This document shows, piece by piece, positions 1 through 13,731 of a stretch of 64,000 nt of DNA. Both the position numbers and the translations under genes were made by a program. Below the pieces are notes generated by a model. It did not search any database, was not told where the DNA came from, and saw only the letters and a list, made by a program, of their open reading frames with translations. This DNA is from Aquilaria yunnanensis (taxonomy: Eukaryota; Streptophyta; Magnoliopsida; Malvales; Thymelaeaceae), in the NCBI GenBank assembly GCA_039654915.1, contig CM077596.1, positions 54,682,501 to 54,746,500 of the forward strand, given 5' to 3'. How positions within the stretch are numbered: position 1 is the first letter of the stretch; every line of letters starts with the position of its first letter.

Positions 1-344
1 AAGGCAAGCCCACAAGTGTCAAGCGAAGCCCAAGCACAACCTAAAAGTGTTTACTTGAACTCGACCCCAGATGGGTTAGAGCTTGGTCCGGCCCATAATG
101 GGTTTGTTAACCCACGATTACTGACCCTACAAAGTGAGCTGCAGCTTCGGCACTGTAGGCTCCCGGCGCGGCGGTCTCGTCTGCAACCTCCACCTTGGCA
201 CGTGCGCTGAAGTGAAATCCAAGGAAAAAAAACCCTTTCCTTTTTCCCTTCCACTCTATCATTTCATGCAAATATTTCTTCTTAGAGCCCAAAATTCGTA
301 GATTTTCCGAAGCTTTAGCGTCTTCTCAATCTTAGCACATCGCC
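1..344 (+). promoter_or_regulatory. Upstream region and 5' leader of the BPA1-like gene
   Basis: This non-coding stretch lies directly before the ATG at 345. A GGCCCA element at 90-95 resembles the site II (TGGGCY-type) elements common in promoters of plant housekeeping genes, and AAACCCT near 228 resembles a partial telo-box. No clear TATA box is seen. The transcript start cannot be fixed from sequence alone. The short ORFs here have no recognisable similarity to anything. Confidence 0.4.
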
Positions 345-2793
345 ATGTCGGTCAGTTCTGCTTCTTGCTTATGCTTTGTCTCTCAATCTGATCTTTTCCT
401 ACTGATAGCTGGAACATAATCTTTCTTACGCTTCTATCCTGTAACATTAAAGGGTCAGTTCTGAATTTCATTTTTATGTTGTCTGATATCGTTTTAGTTC
501 GCTTGCTTCCTTAATAACTGCTGGGTTGAAGAAAGATTTAGCATTTTTTATGGGATTCTGGTTATTGGATGCATAGGGCATCTCGTGTATCCCAATATGT
601 TTGGGTTTGCTAAGACCATAGAAGTCTTTGAACAAGTCCGTGCTTCTTTCGATCCTTCTTTTGCAACTATGGCCGTTCCTCTTCAATGCTGATCACTGGT
701 TGATTAAAAACATAGAGGGTTGGTTCTGTTTATGATGTAGATTAAGTTTGATGCGGGGTTAACTTATTAATGTTACTGCATTTACTTCGGATTTTGAATG
801 CTTTTGATATCATCATCCACATAAGTTTCTTCTAGTGCTAAGAGATTTGTTGCAGGTGCAGGTTAAAACTGTTAAAATCAGCAACCTTTCTTTAGGAGCA
901 AGCGAGAGAGATGTAAAAGAGTTCTTTTCTTTTTCTGGTGATATTGAATACGTGGAAATGCTAAGGTTCCTTTTCTCTCTTCATTTCTAGTCTATGTTAA
1001 CCCTTTGTATTTGGTGTTCTTATTCATTGGTGGAGTCTGCTGATGCAGTGATACTCCACGCTCTCAAATTGCATATGTTACCTTCAAAGACGTACAAGGA
1101 GCAGAGACTGCTGTTCTTCTCTCGGTAATTGAACTTTCATTTTGTGTTTTTCTATACTTTTTCCTGTTTACTTGTCTGAGTCTGAGTCATTGTTACCAGT
1201 TGGATTCATTTCATAATGGGTAAAGGTGGGAAATGTTTTGTTTATTGCCAGCAGGGGGACATATTATATTCATCCATTATCAGGATTTAATAAATTTTAA
1301 TCAAAAGTTAACTTCTGGAAAAAATTTTCATTCAAGTTTCATTGCTGAGGCAAAATTTTTCATTCATGTTTCATTGCTGAGTGCAACTGGATTTTATCTT
1401 TCACCTTCTTCAAACAGGTAATCTCCTATGGAGGTAATTTAACATTGTTAAAAAGCAAGTAAGAGCATGTGCTTGAGTCATGTGTTTTTGACAAGCTCTA
1501 ATGCTGCATGCTGCAAGTGCTTGTCACTTGTGGCTAAGCTGTTGCAAATTGTTCTATATGAGATTCCCAGGAATGATCTAATCTGGATAAATTTGCTTGC
1601 AAATTAAAAGATCAAATGAAAAATAAATCAGTTCTGATTTAATCAGAAGCCTTTAGATACCTAGGATAATTGAAACGGCTGTTCCAGGTGAAGAATGAAT
1701 TTCTTGTCATCTTTTTATTTCACAATTTGTCTCATACACTGTTGAGCTAGTCTTGCACAGAATATTGTCTTTAACTGGTTGTGTTATACTAAATTGCCAT
1801 TCATTGGTGTACATTTTCTGAGTTATGAAAGAGTTGCAATTCAATTCCACACGTTTACATTAACATGTCATATGTGTTTCTGTTTAATGTATAAGATTAT
1901 TGAGTTTGGAAGATGTTTGAAGAAACATCTGTTATTTGGTAACTGAATCTGGGTTTTCCATATAGCTGAACAATGCCTTGTGAGCCCTTTTTATAATTTA
2001 TCTTCTCTCAGGGCGCAACAATAGTTGATTTATCTATCACTGTTACTCTGGTTCCTGATTACAAGCTGCCTCCTGCTGCCCTTGCTACTCCTGTAAGTTC
2101 CTGCATAATGTCTCTAAAATTGATTTAAATGGTTAAAATGCTTATGGTGGTGAAACCAAAATAATAATAATAGTACTAACAACAACAACAACAATTTGTT
2201 ATTTTCTTCCTCTATAGGCAACACAACATAAACCTCCTCCTGGTGCACAATCTGCGCACGGGAAAGCAGAAGATGTTGTGAGCACCATGCTAGCTAAGGG
2301 TTTTATTCTTGGCAAAGGCGCAGTCAACAAGGCAAAAACATTTGACGAGAAGCACCAATTGACATCTACAGCATCAGCTAAGATAGCATCTTTTGATAAG
2401 AAAATTGGGCTCACAGACAAGATTTCAGGTGGTACAGCTGTCGTGAGTAACAAAGTCCATGAAGTGGACCAAAAGTTTCAAGTTTCAGGGAAAACCAAAT
2501 CAGCTTTAGCAGCTGCGGGACAGAAGGTTAGCACTGCAGGATCTGCCTTAATGAAGAATAGGTATGTGTTTACTGGGGCTTCATGGGTGACAGGTGCTTT
2601 CAACAAAGTTGCGAAAGCTGCAGGGGACGTTGGCCAAATGACAAAAGAAAAGGTGGGAAAGGCCAACGACAAACAGAAAAAAGAAGTGGTTGAAAACTTC
2701 GCTCAGGTTCACCTGTCTGCGTCACCTAAAGCATATGAAACAAGTGAATATCAACGTCCCAAGACCGCACCAGTTCAAAATCTGATTCCATGA
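345..2793 (+). CDS. BPA1-like RRM protein (binding partner of ACD11 family), five exons
   Basis: The exons read 345-350, 856-965 (or 862-965), 1049-1124, 2012-2092 and 2218-2793, all with GT-AG introns and continuous frame, giving 282 residues (280 with the alternative acceptor). Residues about 5-79 form one RNA-recognition motif with the family signature VKISNLSLGASERDVKEFFS near the N terminus and the IAYVTFKD strand near residue 47. A conserved Ala/Lys-rich, probably helical C-terminal half follows, containing WVTGAFNKVAKAAGD. In Arabidopsis, BPA1 and its paralogues bind the sphingolipid-transfer protein ACD11 and restrain reactive-oxygen and cell-death responses. That role is inferred here from family membership. 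The start is supported by the tiny MS-encoding first exon typical of the family. The exon borders are placed by eye. Confidence 0.88.
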
Positions 2794-3300
2794 TTTGCTG
2801 CTGCTGTAAATATATCTGTAACTCTCATGGTCTTTCAGATCTTGATTTGTGATGTATGACTAGTACAAATTGATCATTCATGTCAGCTGCAAGAGCAGCC
2901 TCTGTAGAATTGTGTCTCTCCACAACTTTTTCTCACAAGAATGCTGCTGAACAAGAAGGTATTGAACTGCATCAAAGTTTGTCCTCGAGGCCCTTTTACT
3001 TCAAAGCTGAGGTCCACACAGGCAACTAAGCTTTAGCTGCAAAAGAATCCGCAACCTTGAAAGTTGATTTGTGGAGTGTATCTACAACTTACAAGTACTG
3101 GTCTGTTAAGGTTATAGACTTCGAACTTCCTGGTCAACAATGTGTTGTGTATCTGGACTTGAAGTGTGAGAGGAGTATGCAAATTTGTTTCCATATGAGA
3201 GGGTCTACTCTCGAGACTTCCACTTGGGTATTTTGTTTCGTTTCTGGAAATGCAGGAACAAGGTTCAGAGAGTTTTTCTGTTGACTATGAACTAGCAGCA
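2794..3300 (+). other. Probable 3' UTR and downstream flank of the BPA1-like gene
   Basis: No coding frame with recognisable similarity is present. The short frame at 3057-3284 has no protein-like features. The stretch is not unusually AT-rich, which fits a transcribed trailer, but no polyadenylation site can be fixed. Confidence 0.35.
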
Positions 3301-4368
3301 AGGCCAAAGCCAACGGATGAATTTGTGAGCAACTACATATCCACCAGAGTCAATGCAGTTGGTTACAGGCCAGGAACCTGTTCGCCATACCATCGATGAT
3401 TTCGAGGTCGAAGATAGCTTTTTACTTCATAAATAGCATCCTCCATCATAGAACTGAGATAACAGTTAGGCACTGATTGTCCATTCACCCTGATGAACTG
3501 AGCTTTAGATGCACTAACCTAATTTTCTCTTCATCTTGAGCAATACCATTTGTCATCGGTACTGAGTAGGGCCAGCTGTAGAATTCCTTTTGTGGACATT
3601 GAACTCTGAACCAAGAGGCCTTTGTGGCTAAATCATGGGGAGAAATGTGGGAAGGTTTTGATATTTGTAGGGGGTGAGTGATTGTTCAGAGCTCAAAAAT
3701 AGCATTTTTTGTTATATGGTGCTCTTGCGGGCATCCGCGCCAAGTTCTAGAGTTGGTTGTTTCTGTAAGATTTTCAAAATCCTATAGTTGGTTGTTTTTG
3801 TCTTCTACATCGGACATATGGATACGGTTAAAACTAGCAATTTATTCGAGAATTAACTTTTTTATTTTAGTAATTAAAAGCTAAAGGAGTAATAGTTTAA
3901 ATAGAATAAAAAATGTCTATTTTTTCAGGACTTAAAGAATAATGAGGTAAATAGTTTAAAGGAATAAAGAATATCTACTTTTTTTTGGATCTGAAGAGCT
4001 ACTGAAATGGTATTATTGATATTATGGAGACAGTGATGGGGTCTGAAGTTCAAACTCAGGCCTCCACCCATATCTGGTTAACCACTCAGCAAATGGTTTG
4101 AAAGAGAATAATTAACTCATTAGCCACTTAACGAATCGTTTGAAAAGAGAATAATTAACTTATATACAAAGATAGGCGTATGTACATATAACGTTTAATA
4201 AATTATTAGTATTATGACAGAAAAATTTGATAAAATTAAAATAGGACTAACATAGCATCTTCTCTATAGTTTTCTAGGGATTTTATATGACATTTGATGA
4301 AACTTACCTGTCCATTCTCATTTATCATGGCTAAGAATAAGCGTTTATTCATCTTATCTATGTTCTCC

Positions 4369-4410
<42 letters not shown>

Positions 4411-5540
4411 CTACTATTTAAAGGTTAATATTTTATCTTCCTAATTATCATTCTAATAATTTTTTTTAGAAATTATTTATTATTAATTTTTAATAAAATT
4501 TTAACAGTTTCTAGAATAAAAATATAAGAAAATAAAAAATAATTTTTTTTTTGCAAAAAAAATATTTAATCAATATTCTTAGATATCTTGAGGTATTGTT
4601 TCTCAATAAGTACACAAGTTTAAAGAATATCAGGAACTATTTATCAGAATAAATTCTTTTAATCACTTAAAAATAGAATCAGCCAACCTACTTTTCTATG
4701 TTGTTAAAAAAACATGGGAATACTAAAGACCTTAGGGTTTGGTTAACATAGTTCACCCTTTTTTTTTTTATGGAAATACATGTTTATTTTACAAAATATA
4801 TTACTCTATCACCTTTTAGGTGTTCTAAACCTACACTTAGACCTTTCTTGTTCATTTAAGACGTTAAAAACCTATTAACCAGTTATTAAAATGTCAAACA
4901 GAAAACATCATTAATCAGAGTATAGTAATTTATTGGACAGAGAATTAAATATGACGATTTACTAAAAATGGTTAATGTTTTTTAATTCTTAAAATAAGAC
5001 TAACGTCGCATCTTCTCTATTGTTTTATATGACTAAGCATTCTCTTTGTCCTGGTTAAATATGAGCATTTATTCATCTTATCTCTATTTTTTTTTAGCTT
5101 ATACTATTTAAAAGTTAGTATTTTGTCTTCCTTATTATGCATTTTGGTAGACACTCTTTCTAGTTGCTAGTATTTTCAGTTTGACAATCCAGTCACTAGT
5201 AGTGAACACTAAATAGGTTTTTTACTTCCAAAATAAATGGTTATGGTAGTGATGTAATTATGGCTTTCAAAAAATCTAAGGATGAATGTTATTTAGTTAT
5301 GAAAATAAGAGGATGCAACTGTAGGTTCAACCAAACCTTGGGAGGTTTTTGGCGATTTTTAAGAAAGTTTTCTGGGTCCAAAAAAATACACAATTATGAT
5401 CCCCAAACTTTATATTTTTATTAAAAAAAAACCAAAATTCTTATTTAGTGCTAGCGGCCTCCTCGACCAATGTCAGTCAGATCGCGCTAATACGTCGGTG
5501 TTCAACGCATTAAGTACATCACTCAAAAATCAGTACTAAA
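3300..5540. other. AT-rich intergenic region with degenerate repeats
   Basis: I see no gene here. It holds two adjacent roughly 60-bp similar segments at about 3890-4005, a TA dinucleotide run at 4372-4407, and a diverged direct repeat pair (about 4215-4455 and 4983-5145). Both members of that pair contain ACTAAC..GCATCTTCTCTAT and, further on, GTTTATTCATCTTATCT-like and TACTATTTAAA motifs. These look like remnants of an old duplicated element. Confidence 0.5.
4372..4407. repeat. (TA)n microsatellite
   Basis: An uninterrupted TA dinucleotide run of 18 units lies inside the intergenic AT-rich region. Confidence 0.95.
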
Positions 5541-5541
5541 G

Positions 5542-5550
5542 TTAGGGTTT
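5542..5550 (+). promoter_or_regulatory. Telo-box-like motif upstream of the helicase gene
   Basis: The motif TTAGGGTTT (reverse complement AAACCCTAA) lies 65 bp before the helicase start codon. Telo-boxes at this distance are common in plant genes for ribosome and RNA metabolism. A short CTT-rich stretch (5579-5592) follows in the probable 5' UTR. Function is inferred from motif and position only. Confidence 0.4.
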
Positions 5551-5614
5551 CCAGATTCAATTCAATTTCTTCGTCGTCAGCTTCTTCTTCTTCGATTACT
5601 CGAAAAGCTCAGGC

Positions 5615-7956
<2,342 letters not shown>

Positions 7957-8671
7957 AGATTGATATGCTTTTTCCCTGCAAGTGATCAGGATTGAAGGAA
8001 TGTGTACAAATGACGGAGATTGATATTCTAGTTTCGTTAATTTAACTTTCAGATTCAACTTCCAGTGAGTTCCCTGCTTAAGAAAATTGATTTGATTCCT
8101 TTGCTCACTCTGCATGCAACACAAAATCAAACCTTCTGCGGGTGCAGAATCTGCTTTCTGGACCAGAGCAAAATGGTTTCTACTGCGTTATGATTCGATC
8201 ATGTTTATTTGTGTTATCAAGGGCATTAGAGGGTGCCGAAAACTAACAGATTTTATATCCAATAGGACCCATGTTATACCTAACATTAGAGAAACCCCTG
8301 AAATAGGGGATTTATGAATCTCATTTCCAGTATCTAAACGAAAATCTCATATATCTAAATGAAAATCTCATAGCCACAAAATGAGATCCGTTCTGTTCTA
8401 ACATCAAACTGAAGTCCTAGTATTTATGGTGGCAGCATCAGATACAAAAACTTGGAACCAAGAAACAAAAAAAAAAAAGGCTTTCCAACAGCATCTGTCA
8501 GACTTCCATTTTGTTAGGAAACAATGGCCACCGTAGTAGGGAATGCCCAGCCCGTATTTGGAGTTTGGATAACTTACAGAATCAAGGAAATAGGCAATTG
8601 ACCATATCTTTGTGGCTTCCCAAAGACTCAATCCATGCAGGGCAAAATCAATCAATCAGAATCGGAAGACC
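7957..8671. other. Convergent intergenic region (3' ends of helicase and bL25 genes)
   Basis: This 715-bp stretch separates the stop codon of the plus-strand helicase from that of the minus-strand bL25 gene. It should hold both 3' UTRs. No further gene is recognisable in it. Confidence 0.5.
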
Positions 8672-10382
8672 TCATTTAGATTTCCTTTGTTGATCAGAAA
8701 CTCTGGCACCCATTATCTTACAAACTGGTTGATCCGGTGACTGTATAAGTTTCAGAGCCGGATGGACCTTGAGGTCTCCCATTACCAACTTCTGGCCAAC
8801 ATCCAATTCACTCAGATCCACGTCAATGTATGGAGGGATGATAACTGCAGGGCAAAGGAACTTGACGGTCCTCTTGATGGTATTCAAATAAGCCCCTGCC
8901 AAGTTTGTGAGAGTAAACCTTAAAACCTCAAATCAACAAAACAAAATATGGCCGACTCCAAGAGTAACAGAGTCAACATAATAAAACACAACAGTATCTA
9001 AACCTGACAAGTACCTGCAGCAAACAGGATATAGCAAAAGAATATGACAGTTTGCATAGCTTTGAATGTCATTTTGCCTTGTGGATGCATCAGCTAAATG
9101 AACCCTAACTTCTCTGACAAACTGAAAAGCATACAAGGTTTTTTTATGCCCCATGGTATCATTTTGAGGGTAATCATAATGAAAAATTAACACTACGCCT
9201 AAAGGAACTTTGGAAGAACCCAAATAGCATATAGATACAATTATCTGACAACAAGGTCTGAATGAAGCATTATAACATGGTTTGCAGAATAATGATGAAT
9301 GTTCTTACGAGGCCACATGATCTTCGTTTTTTTTTCTGTTTTACAAGACCGATGGACAGTATTGCACTTCAATTCTGGCAACAAGGGTTAATCAAATAAG
9401 GGAAGGGCCTCCCAGATTGCAAAACCAAAGCTCTGCTGGATCTTTGAGTGCACTAATCAGCTAAGTCTCAGCCCAACTAGTTCAGTTGGTTCTATTATGC
9501 TCCGCTGGAGCACTTCCCTCTAGAAGTTTCTAGTAAAGCAAGGTCTACCTTCACTAGTTCAAACTTGGGCAACTCCTCTTTTCTCACTTCCCATGTCTAG
9601 TGCATCACTCTAATGCACTAAAGTTTCTCTCGGTTGACATAGAGTTTAAGTATTTCAGACAACCATCTAAGATGTCCTACGCTTATTTAATCATCGAAAG
9701 AATATGAATACGATGTTACAAGCCAAAAGACGATCACAGGAACATCCTAAATCTCCTCCTGAACCAAGAAAAAACACGAACTCAGCATTCAATGGAAAAA
9801 CAAATCTACTTGTAATAATGGCCAGCTATCCAAATGTTCACTAACCTAGTCAGGACCAATGAAGAGTCTAACTGACATTAATGTCAGCAAAAGGATTTTG
9901 AGCAAGTGCAACTATGAGACAAGAAATGAAGTTATCTTGACTATAAAACAAAATAGGTTTGGAAAAAAATGTTGATAGGCCGGATACACTAAACTCTTTA
10001 TGAAGATAACAAGAAATAATTATACCTCACTTCATCATTCAAGCTAATAAGAGTACTATTAAACTAGCAAGCTTGATTCAGCACATCAAAATGCAACTCA
10101 AAACATTATAGAAACAATAGCAATCATAAGATCTATGCAAAATCAGCAGAAAGATTATCAGATTCTTGAAGTTCACCTTTTTTTAGTCCAGGGGACACAT
10201 CTTCTCCATTGAATACAAGGGGGACATCAACCTTCAAAAACGCAGTGGAAGGTGCCCTAATGAAGGTCACATTCAGAGGTGCATCAGTACCCCCACGCCA
10301 ATGAAGCTGAAAACGTTGAGGCAAGATGAATCTCAGTGAGAAACCATTCCAGATATATATATACACACATACATAGCTTTAT

Positions 10383-10418
<36 letters not shown>

Positions 10419-11597
10419 TAAACTAATAAAATCATATAAATAGCTTTATTACTGCAGAACAATAACAATTGGTAGCCTATTTTTGAAAGTGAAACTAGCA
10501 TTCTCCTAGCATCTTCTAGGAACAGCCTAGGAAGAACAAAAGCTAGCAAAAATATGTCCTGTACCATTCAAACACCAGGCAAACCAAATGAACAATGCCT
10601 TCAATTTCAATTTCTTCACCCGATACTTTGTTCTTTTCCAAATTCCTCGAGAAACTACTTGAATTCTATTGACTGTTTATTGAGCCTATCCAGGTAAATA
10701 TTTTGGCTCAAGTTCCATCCAAGCAATAAAGAAACTAAATAAATTCACTGCCGCAGTATAGTATCGATTAGTATAGTCAGTCTATTTTCGAAAGTGAAGC
10801 TGGCATCCTCGTAGAATCTTCTAGGAACAGCCTAGGAAGAACAAAAGCAATCAAAATATGTACCTGTACCATTCAGAAACCAGGCAGACCAAATGAACCA
10901 CGCTCTAGCCACAGCTTCTTCTACCTCATAATTTGTTCTTCTTTTTTCCAAAATTCCTCATGAGACAACTTCTGAAGATTAAATTGCTTGTTCATTTAAG
11001 CCTAACTAGCTAGCAACTAAGCTAGAATACGACCAAAGTTTTATTCTCCCATTCTTCTTTCCCCACCATTCTGTAGCAACCAAGTGAACCACAACCTTGA
11101 TCCTCCTAACTAAAAAAATTTTAACTTCCAATTGAAACACAGATGCAGGGGAAATGGCTCACCAATCTGGGAAGCACCCGGACCTTCTCTACAAGATCAC
11201 CAGCACCGAATTCGGAGCGAACCTCAAGATCGAAGAGCCTGGACAAAAAGAAAGAGCGGCCTAGATTGTTAACCAATTTATTGATTTGATTGGTCTGGAC
11301 GGAAATGAGCCTCTTGTTGCCTCCATGCTGGCCATCTTCTTGCTCAAACACGATGCTGGGGAGCCGACCGACTTTCCTCTCCTTCGCGGCAATGCTCTTG
11401 CCGGAGGAGGAGCGCGGAATAGCTAGTATCGTCTCGGCGTATTTCGGGTCGGGTTTAGGAAAGCCTTCGAGATACTGTGACGGGTACGATATGGACAACG
11501 GTTGCGACGGCGAAGTCGACGGGTAAATCTCGAGCGCGGCCTCGGCGGAGAAGAAGCGGCGGTGGAGGCTTCTCACCAAGGCAGCGCGGCGGAACAT
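8672..11597 (-). CDS. bL25-like (L25/TL5/CTC family) ribosomal protein, probably organellar
   Basis: Three exons on the minus strand, 11163-11597, 10177-10306 and 8672-8895, splice in frame to 262 residues. The N terminus (MFRRAALVRSLHRRFFS) is Arg-rich without acidic residues, as expected of a mitochondrial targeting sequence. The body contains SIVFEQEDGQHGGNKRLISV, FFLSRLFDLEVRSEFGAGD, DAPLNVTFIRAP and NTIKRTVKFLCPA, which match the plant L25/Gln-tRNA-synthetase anticodon-binding-fold protein typified by Arabidopsis At5g66860. bL25 proteins bind 5S rRNA on the large ribosomal subunit. Introns are 856 bp and 1281 bp and hold repeats listed separately. The start codon is chosen because the targeting-like residues begin there. 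A mutated copy of this start region recurs in repeats at 18-31 kb. Confidence 0.88.
9478..9565 (+). repeat. Possible tRNA-derived SINE-like sequence in bL25 intron 2
   Basis: TAGTTCAGTTGG at 9478-9489 fits the pol III A-box consensus and GTTCAAACT at 9557-9565 is close to a B-box, followed by a TC-rich stretch. The spacing of about 70 bp is longer than in most tRNA-derived SINEs, so this is a weak call. Confidence 0.25.
10385..10414. repeat. (CA)n microsatellite in bL25 intron 1
   Basis: A run of about 14 CA units follows a short TA/CA-mixed stretch inside the first intron of the minus-strand bL25-like gene. Confidence 0.92.
10445..11000. repeat. Diverged direct repeat (period about 306 bp) in bL25 intron 1
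   Basis: Segments of about 245 bp, starting near 10445 and near 10745, share long blocks such as ATCTTCTAGGAACAGCC, TAGGAAGAACAAAAGC and CTGTACCATTCA. They are similar over most of their length. They look like an old local duplication within the intron. Confidence 0.75.
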
Positions 11598-11639
11598 GGC
11601 TAGCGGTTTTTAGCGTGAGACGGGGTTTAGGAGCCCGAA

Positions 11640-12067
11640 GTATTAACAAGGTTGTCATCCGCTTAAAATTCATTTTTAGTCCCTAATATTTTTTACTGTT
11701 GTCCTATGGATCCCTAACCTTCATTTTTTCCTCTTAAAGTACCCAATCTCCCTATTTTTGTCCCAAAGGTGATCCTTCCGTCATTTTCATGTTAAAGCTA
11801 ACGGAATCTTGACGGAAAATACCCACTTTAGTCCTACTTTTCTATCTTATACTCAAATCACCCTCAAGTTAGTAAAATCTACACTTAAACTACCATCTTC
11901 GCTCCATTTCTCTTACCTCCTCCGATCCCATTCTTTCCCTGCAGCAAGCACCTGAAAAATGAGCCTACTGCTCTTCCCACAGCCTTTCTCTCTTTTTCGT
12001 TTCTTACCAGATAACGTAAATCCCAGAAAAGGCTCAATTCCTAAAAAAAAAAAAAAAATTACCTAAA
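11640..12067. other. Upstream flank of the bL25 gene
   Basis: No gene is visible. The segment contains TTTTTAGTCCCTAATATTTT and CTAACGGAATCTTGACGGAAAA, wording often met in plant intergenic transposon remnants, and a poly-A run at about 12044-12058. The promoter of the minus-strand bL25 gene should lie in the first few hundred bases, but no clear TATA box is recognisable. Confidence 0.3.
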
Positions 12068-12399
12068 TTATCTTCCTCTGGCGTAGACAAATCCATCATC
12101 TTTCTTGTCTATTCCTGCTATCATGAGCCGAAAGTCCTCCAACGTACACCCCATGTCCCCAATCAATGAGAAGAACCTTAGCATCTCCTCCGCCATGATC
12201 CTTTCATCGTTATCCGCATCGAAGCTCCCCGCAGGAAGGACAAGTCCCGTTGAAACGGCATGTTTGATGTGCATCGGACCACCTTGTCTGACTATTCGTT
12301 TCTCGCTCCTTCTTCCAAAGACTTGGATTCCTGGTCTTGCGGTGGGACCTCGAACCGCCGGCGAATGGAATCAGCCTCCGTCTGGCTTAACTCCTCCAT
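12068..12399 (-). pseudogene. Calmodulin-like EF-hand protein fragment, broken
   Basis: On the minus strand, a start at 12399 opens MEELSQTEADSIRRRF, which resembles the N terminus of plant calmodulin-like proteins but stops after 35 codons. In another frame (12274 to 12068) lies a canonical 12-residue EF-hand loop, DADNDERIMAEE, with Asp at 1, 3 and 5 and Glu at 12. It is followed by GCTLEDFRLMIAGIDKKDDGF, the usual linker and start of the next EF hand, which then degenerates. The two pieces are out of frame and the second loop is incomplete. This is best read as a truncated, frameshifted CML-type gene remnant. It is not close to any intact EF-hand gene in the window. Confidence 0.6.
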
Positions 12400-12425
12400 C
12401 GACATCAACAATCAATTGGCCAAGG

Positions 12426-12836
12426 TGTTAGCTTGAATGAGGCAAATCCAGCAAAACATGCACAATAAGTAGTAGGAAAAGCCGTAATCTTCGAGTCTGT
12501 TTTGTTGTGATATGAAACGGTGTTGCAGGAGTAGAACAGAGTCATTTTGCTTAATAAAGATTAAGCGTAATCAGGGCGTGCATGGTTAGGCAAGAAAGTT
12601 GGTTAGGGCCGTTAAGCTTCGTTCTTATCCCTTCGATTGATTCAGCTTGTAAAACCTATAAATAGCTGTGTACAGATTCTGTTGAGGTTGTTGATGAACA
12701 TATCCCTCTCTATTTCTCTCATTCTTTCTTCGTAAGTCATGAGAAATCTCGTATCCCTGAACTCGAGCAACCATTACTCTTCATGCGATCTTTTTCTTCT
12801 CAATTTCAATTCAATTGGTGAACCCATTTCAATTCA
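12426..12836 (+). repeat. 5' LTR of the gypsy element (borders approximate)
   Basis: The stretch ends just before the primer-binding site, starts at a TGTTAGC and ends at a CA. It contains a TATA-like CTATAAATAG near 12657. No second LTR copy is present to confirm the borders. The 16-bp motif TTTCAATTCAATTGGT occurs twice at its right edge. Confidence 0.45.
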
Positions 12837-12841
12837 ATTGG

Positions 12842-12853
12842 TGGTATCAGAGC
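12842..12853 (+). other. Primer-binding site (initiator tRNA-Met type) of the gypsy element
   Basis: TGGTATCAGAGC is complementary to the 3' end of plant initiator tRNA-Met, the standard minus-strand primer of plant LTR retrotransposons. Confidence 0.85.
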
Positions 12854-13731
12854 ATGACCCTGGAAGATCCATGGCGGAGGGCACTCATTTTCAGGAATTA
12901 AAGAAGGCGCTGGAAGACAAATTGACGGAGAAGATTCAACATTTGGAGCAGAGATTGGAGGATCAATTGTCAAGATTGTTTGGCGAGTTGAAGGAGAATA
13001 TCTGCCTAAAGGAAAACGGCAGTGAAGCAACTCAATCAGATAGGAGGAATAGTGGTCTTAATCAAAGTGGTGGGTGTGGAATGACAAGAATCAGTAAGCT
13101 TGACTTTCCTCACTTCAATGGAGATGATGTCAAAGGATGGATTTTTGTTGCAATCAGTTATTTGATATTGATGAAGTTGGCTAGGAAAAGAAGGTGCAGT
13201 TGGCATCTATACATTTGGATGGACCTACTTTGCATTGGCATAAAAATTTTGTCAAAGATTGGCCGAGATGAATGAGTTTAATATAGAGATCGTATTGTGT
13301 AGCCATCATCAAGAGGTTTGTGAATGCTCACAAAAACACTTTATCAGAGCTAAAGAACCAGAAGTAGAAAAAAAGGGCAAGCTTTTGCAATACAACTGAT
13401 TAAGTCTGATAGTAGTGGGATCAGTTGTTGTAAGGCAGAAGTAATTAGGCAGAAACAACCCACTAGTATGGATGAGCTGTTAGGGCAATTTCAGGATCTG
13501 TTCTAGGAATCTACTAAGCTACCACATTAAAGGGAACATGATCATCACATTAATCTAGTACCAGGAGCATTATCAGTAAATATCAGGCACTATAGATATC
13601 CTGCAATTCAGAAGGATGCTATAGAACAATTAATAAGGGATATGCTGCAAGCAGGAATCATTAAACCAAGTCAAAGTCCTTTTTCTTCACCTATAGTATT
13701 CATTAAGAAGAAGGATAGGACATGGAGACTT

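Noticed and set aside
12105..12431. 108-codon plus-strand frame
   Set aside because: It is antisense to the EF-hand fragment, which explains the sequence better.
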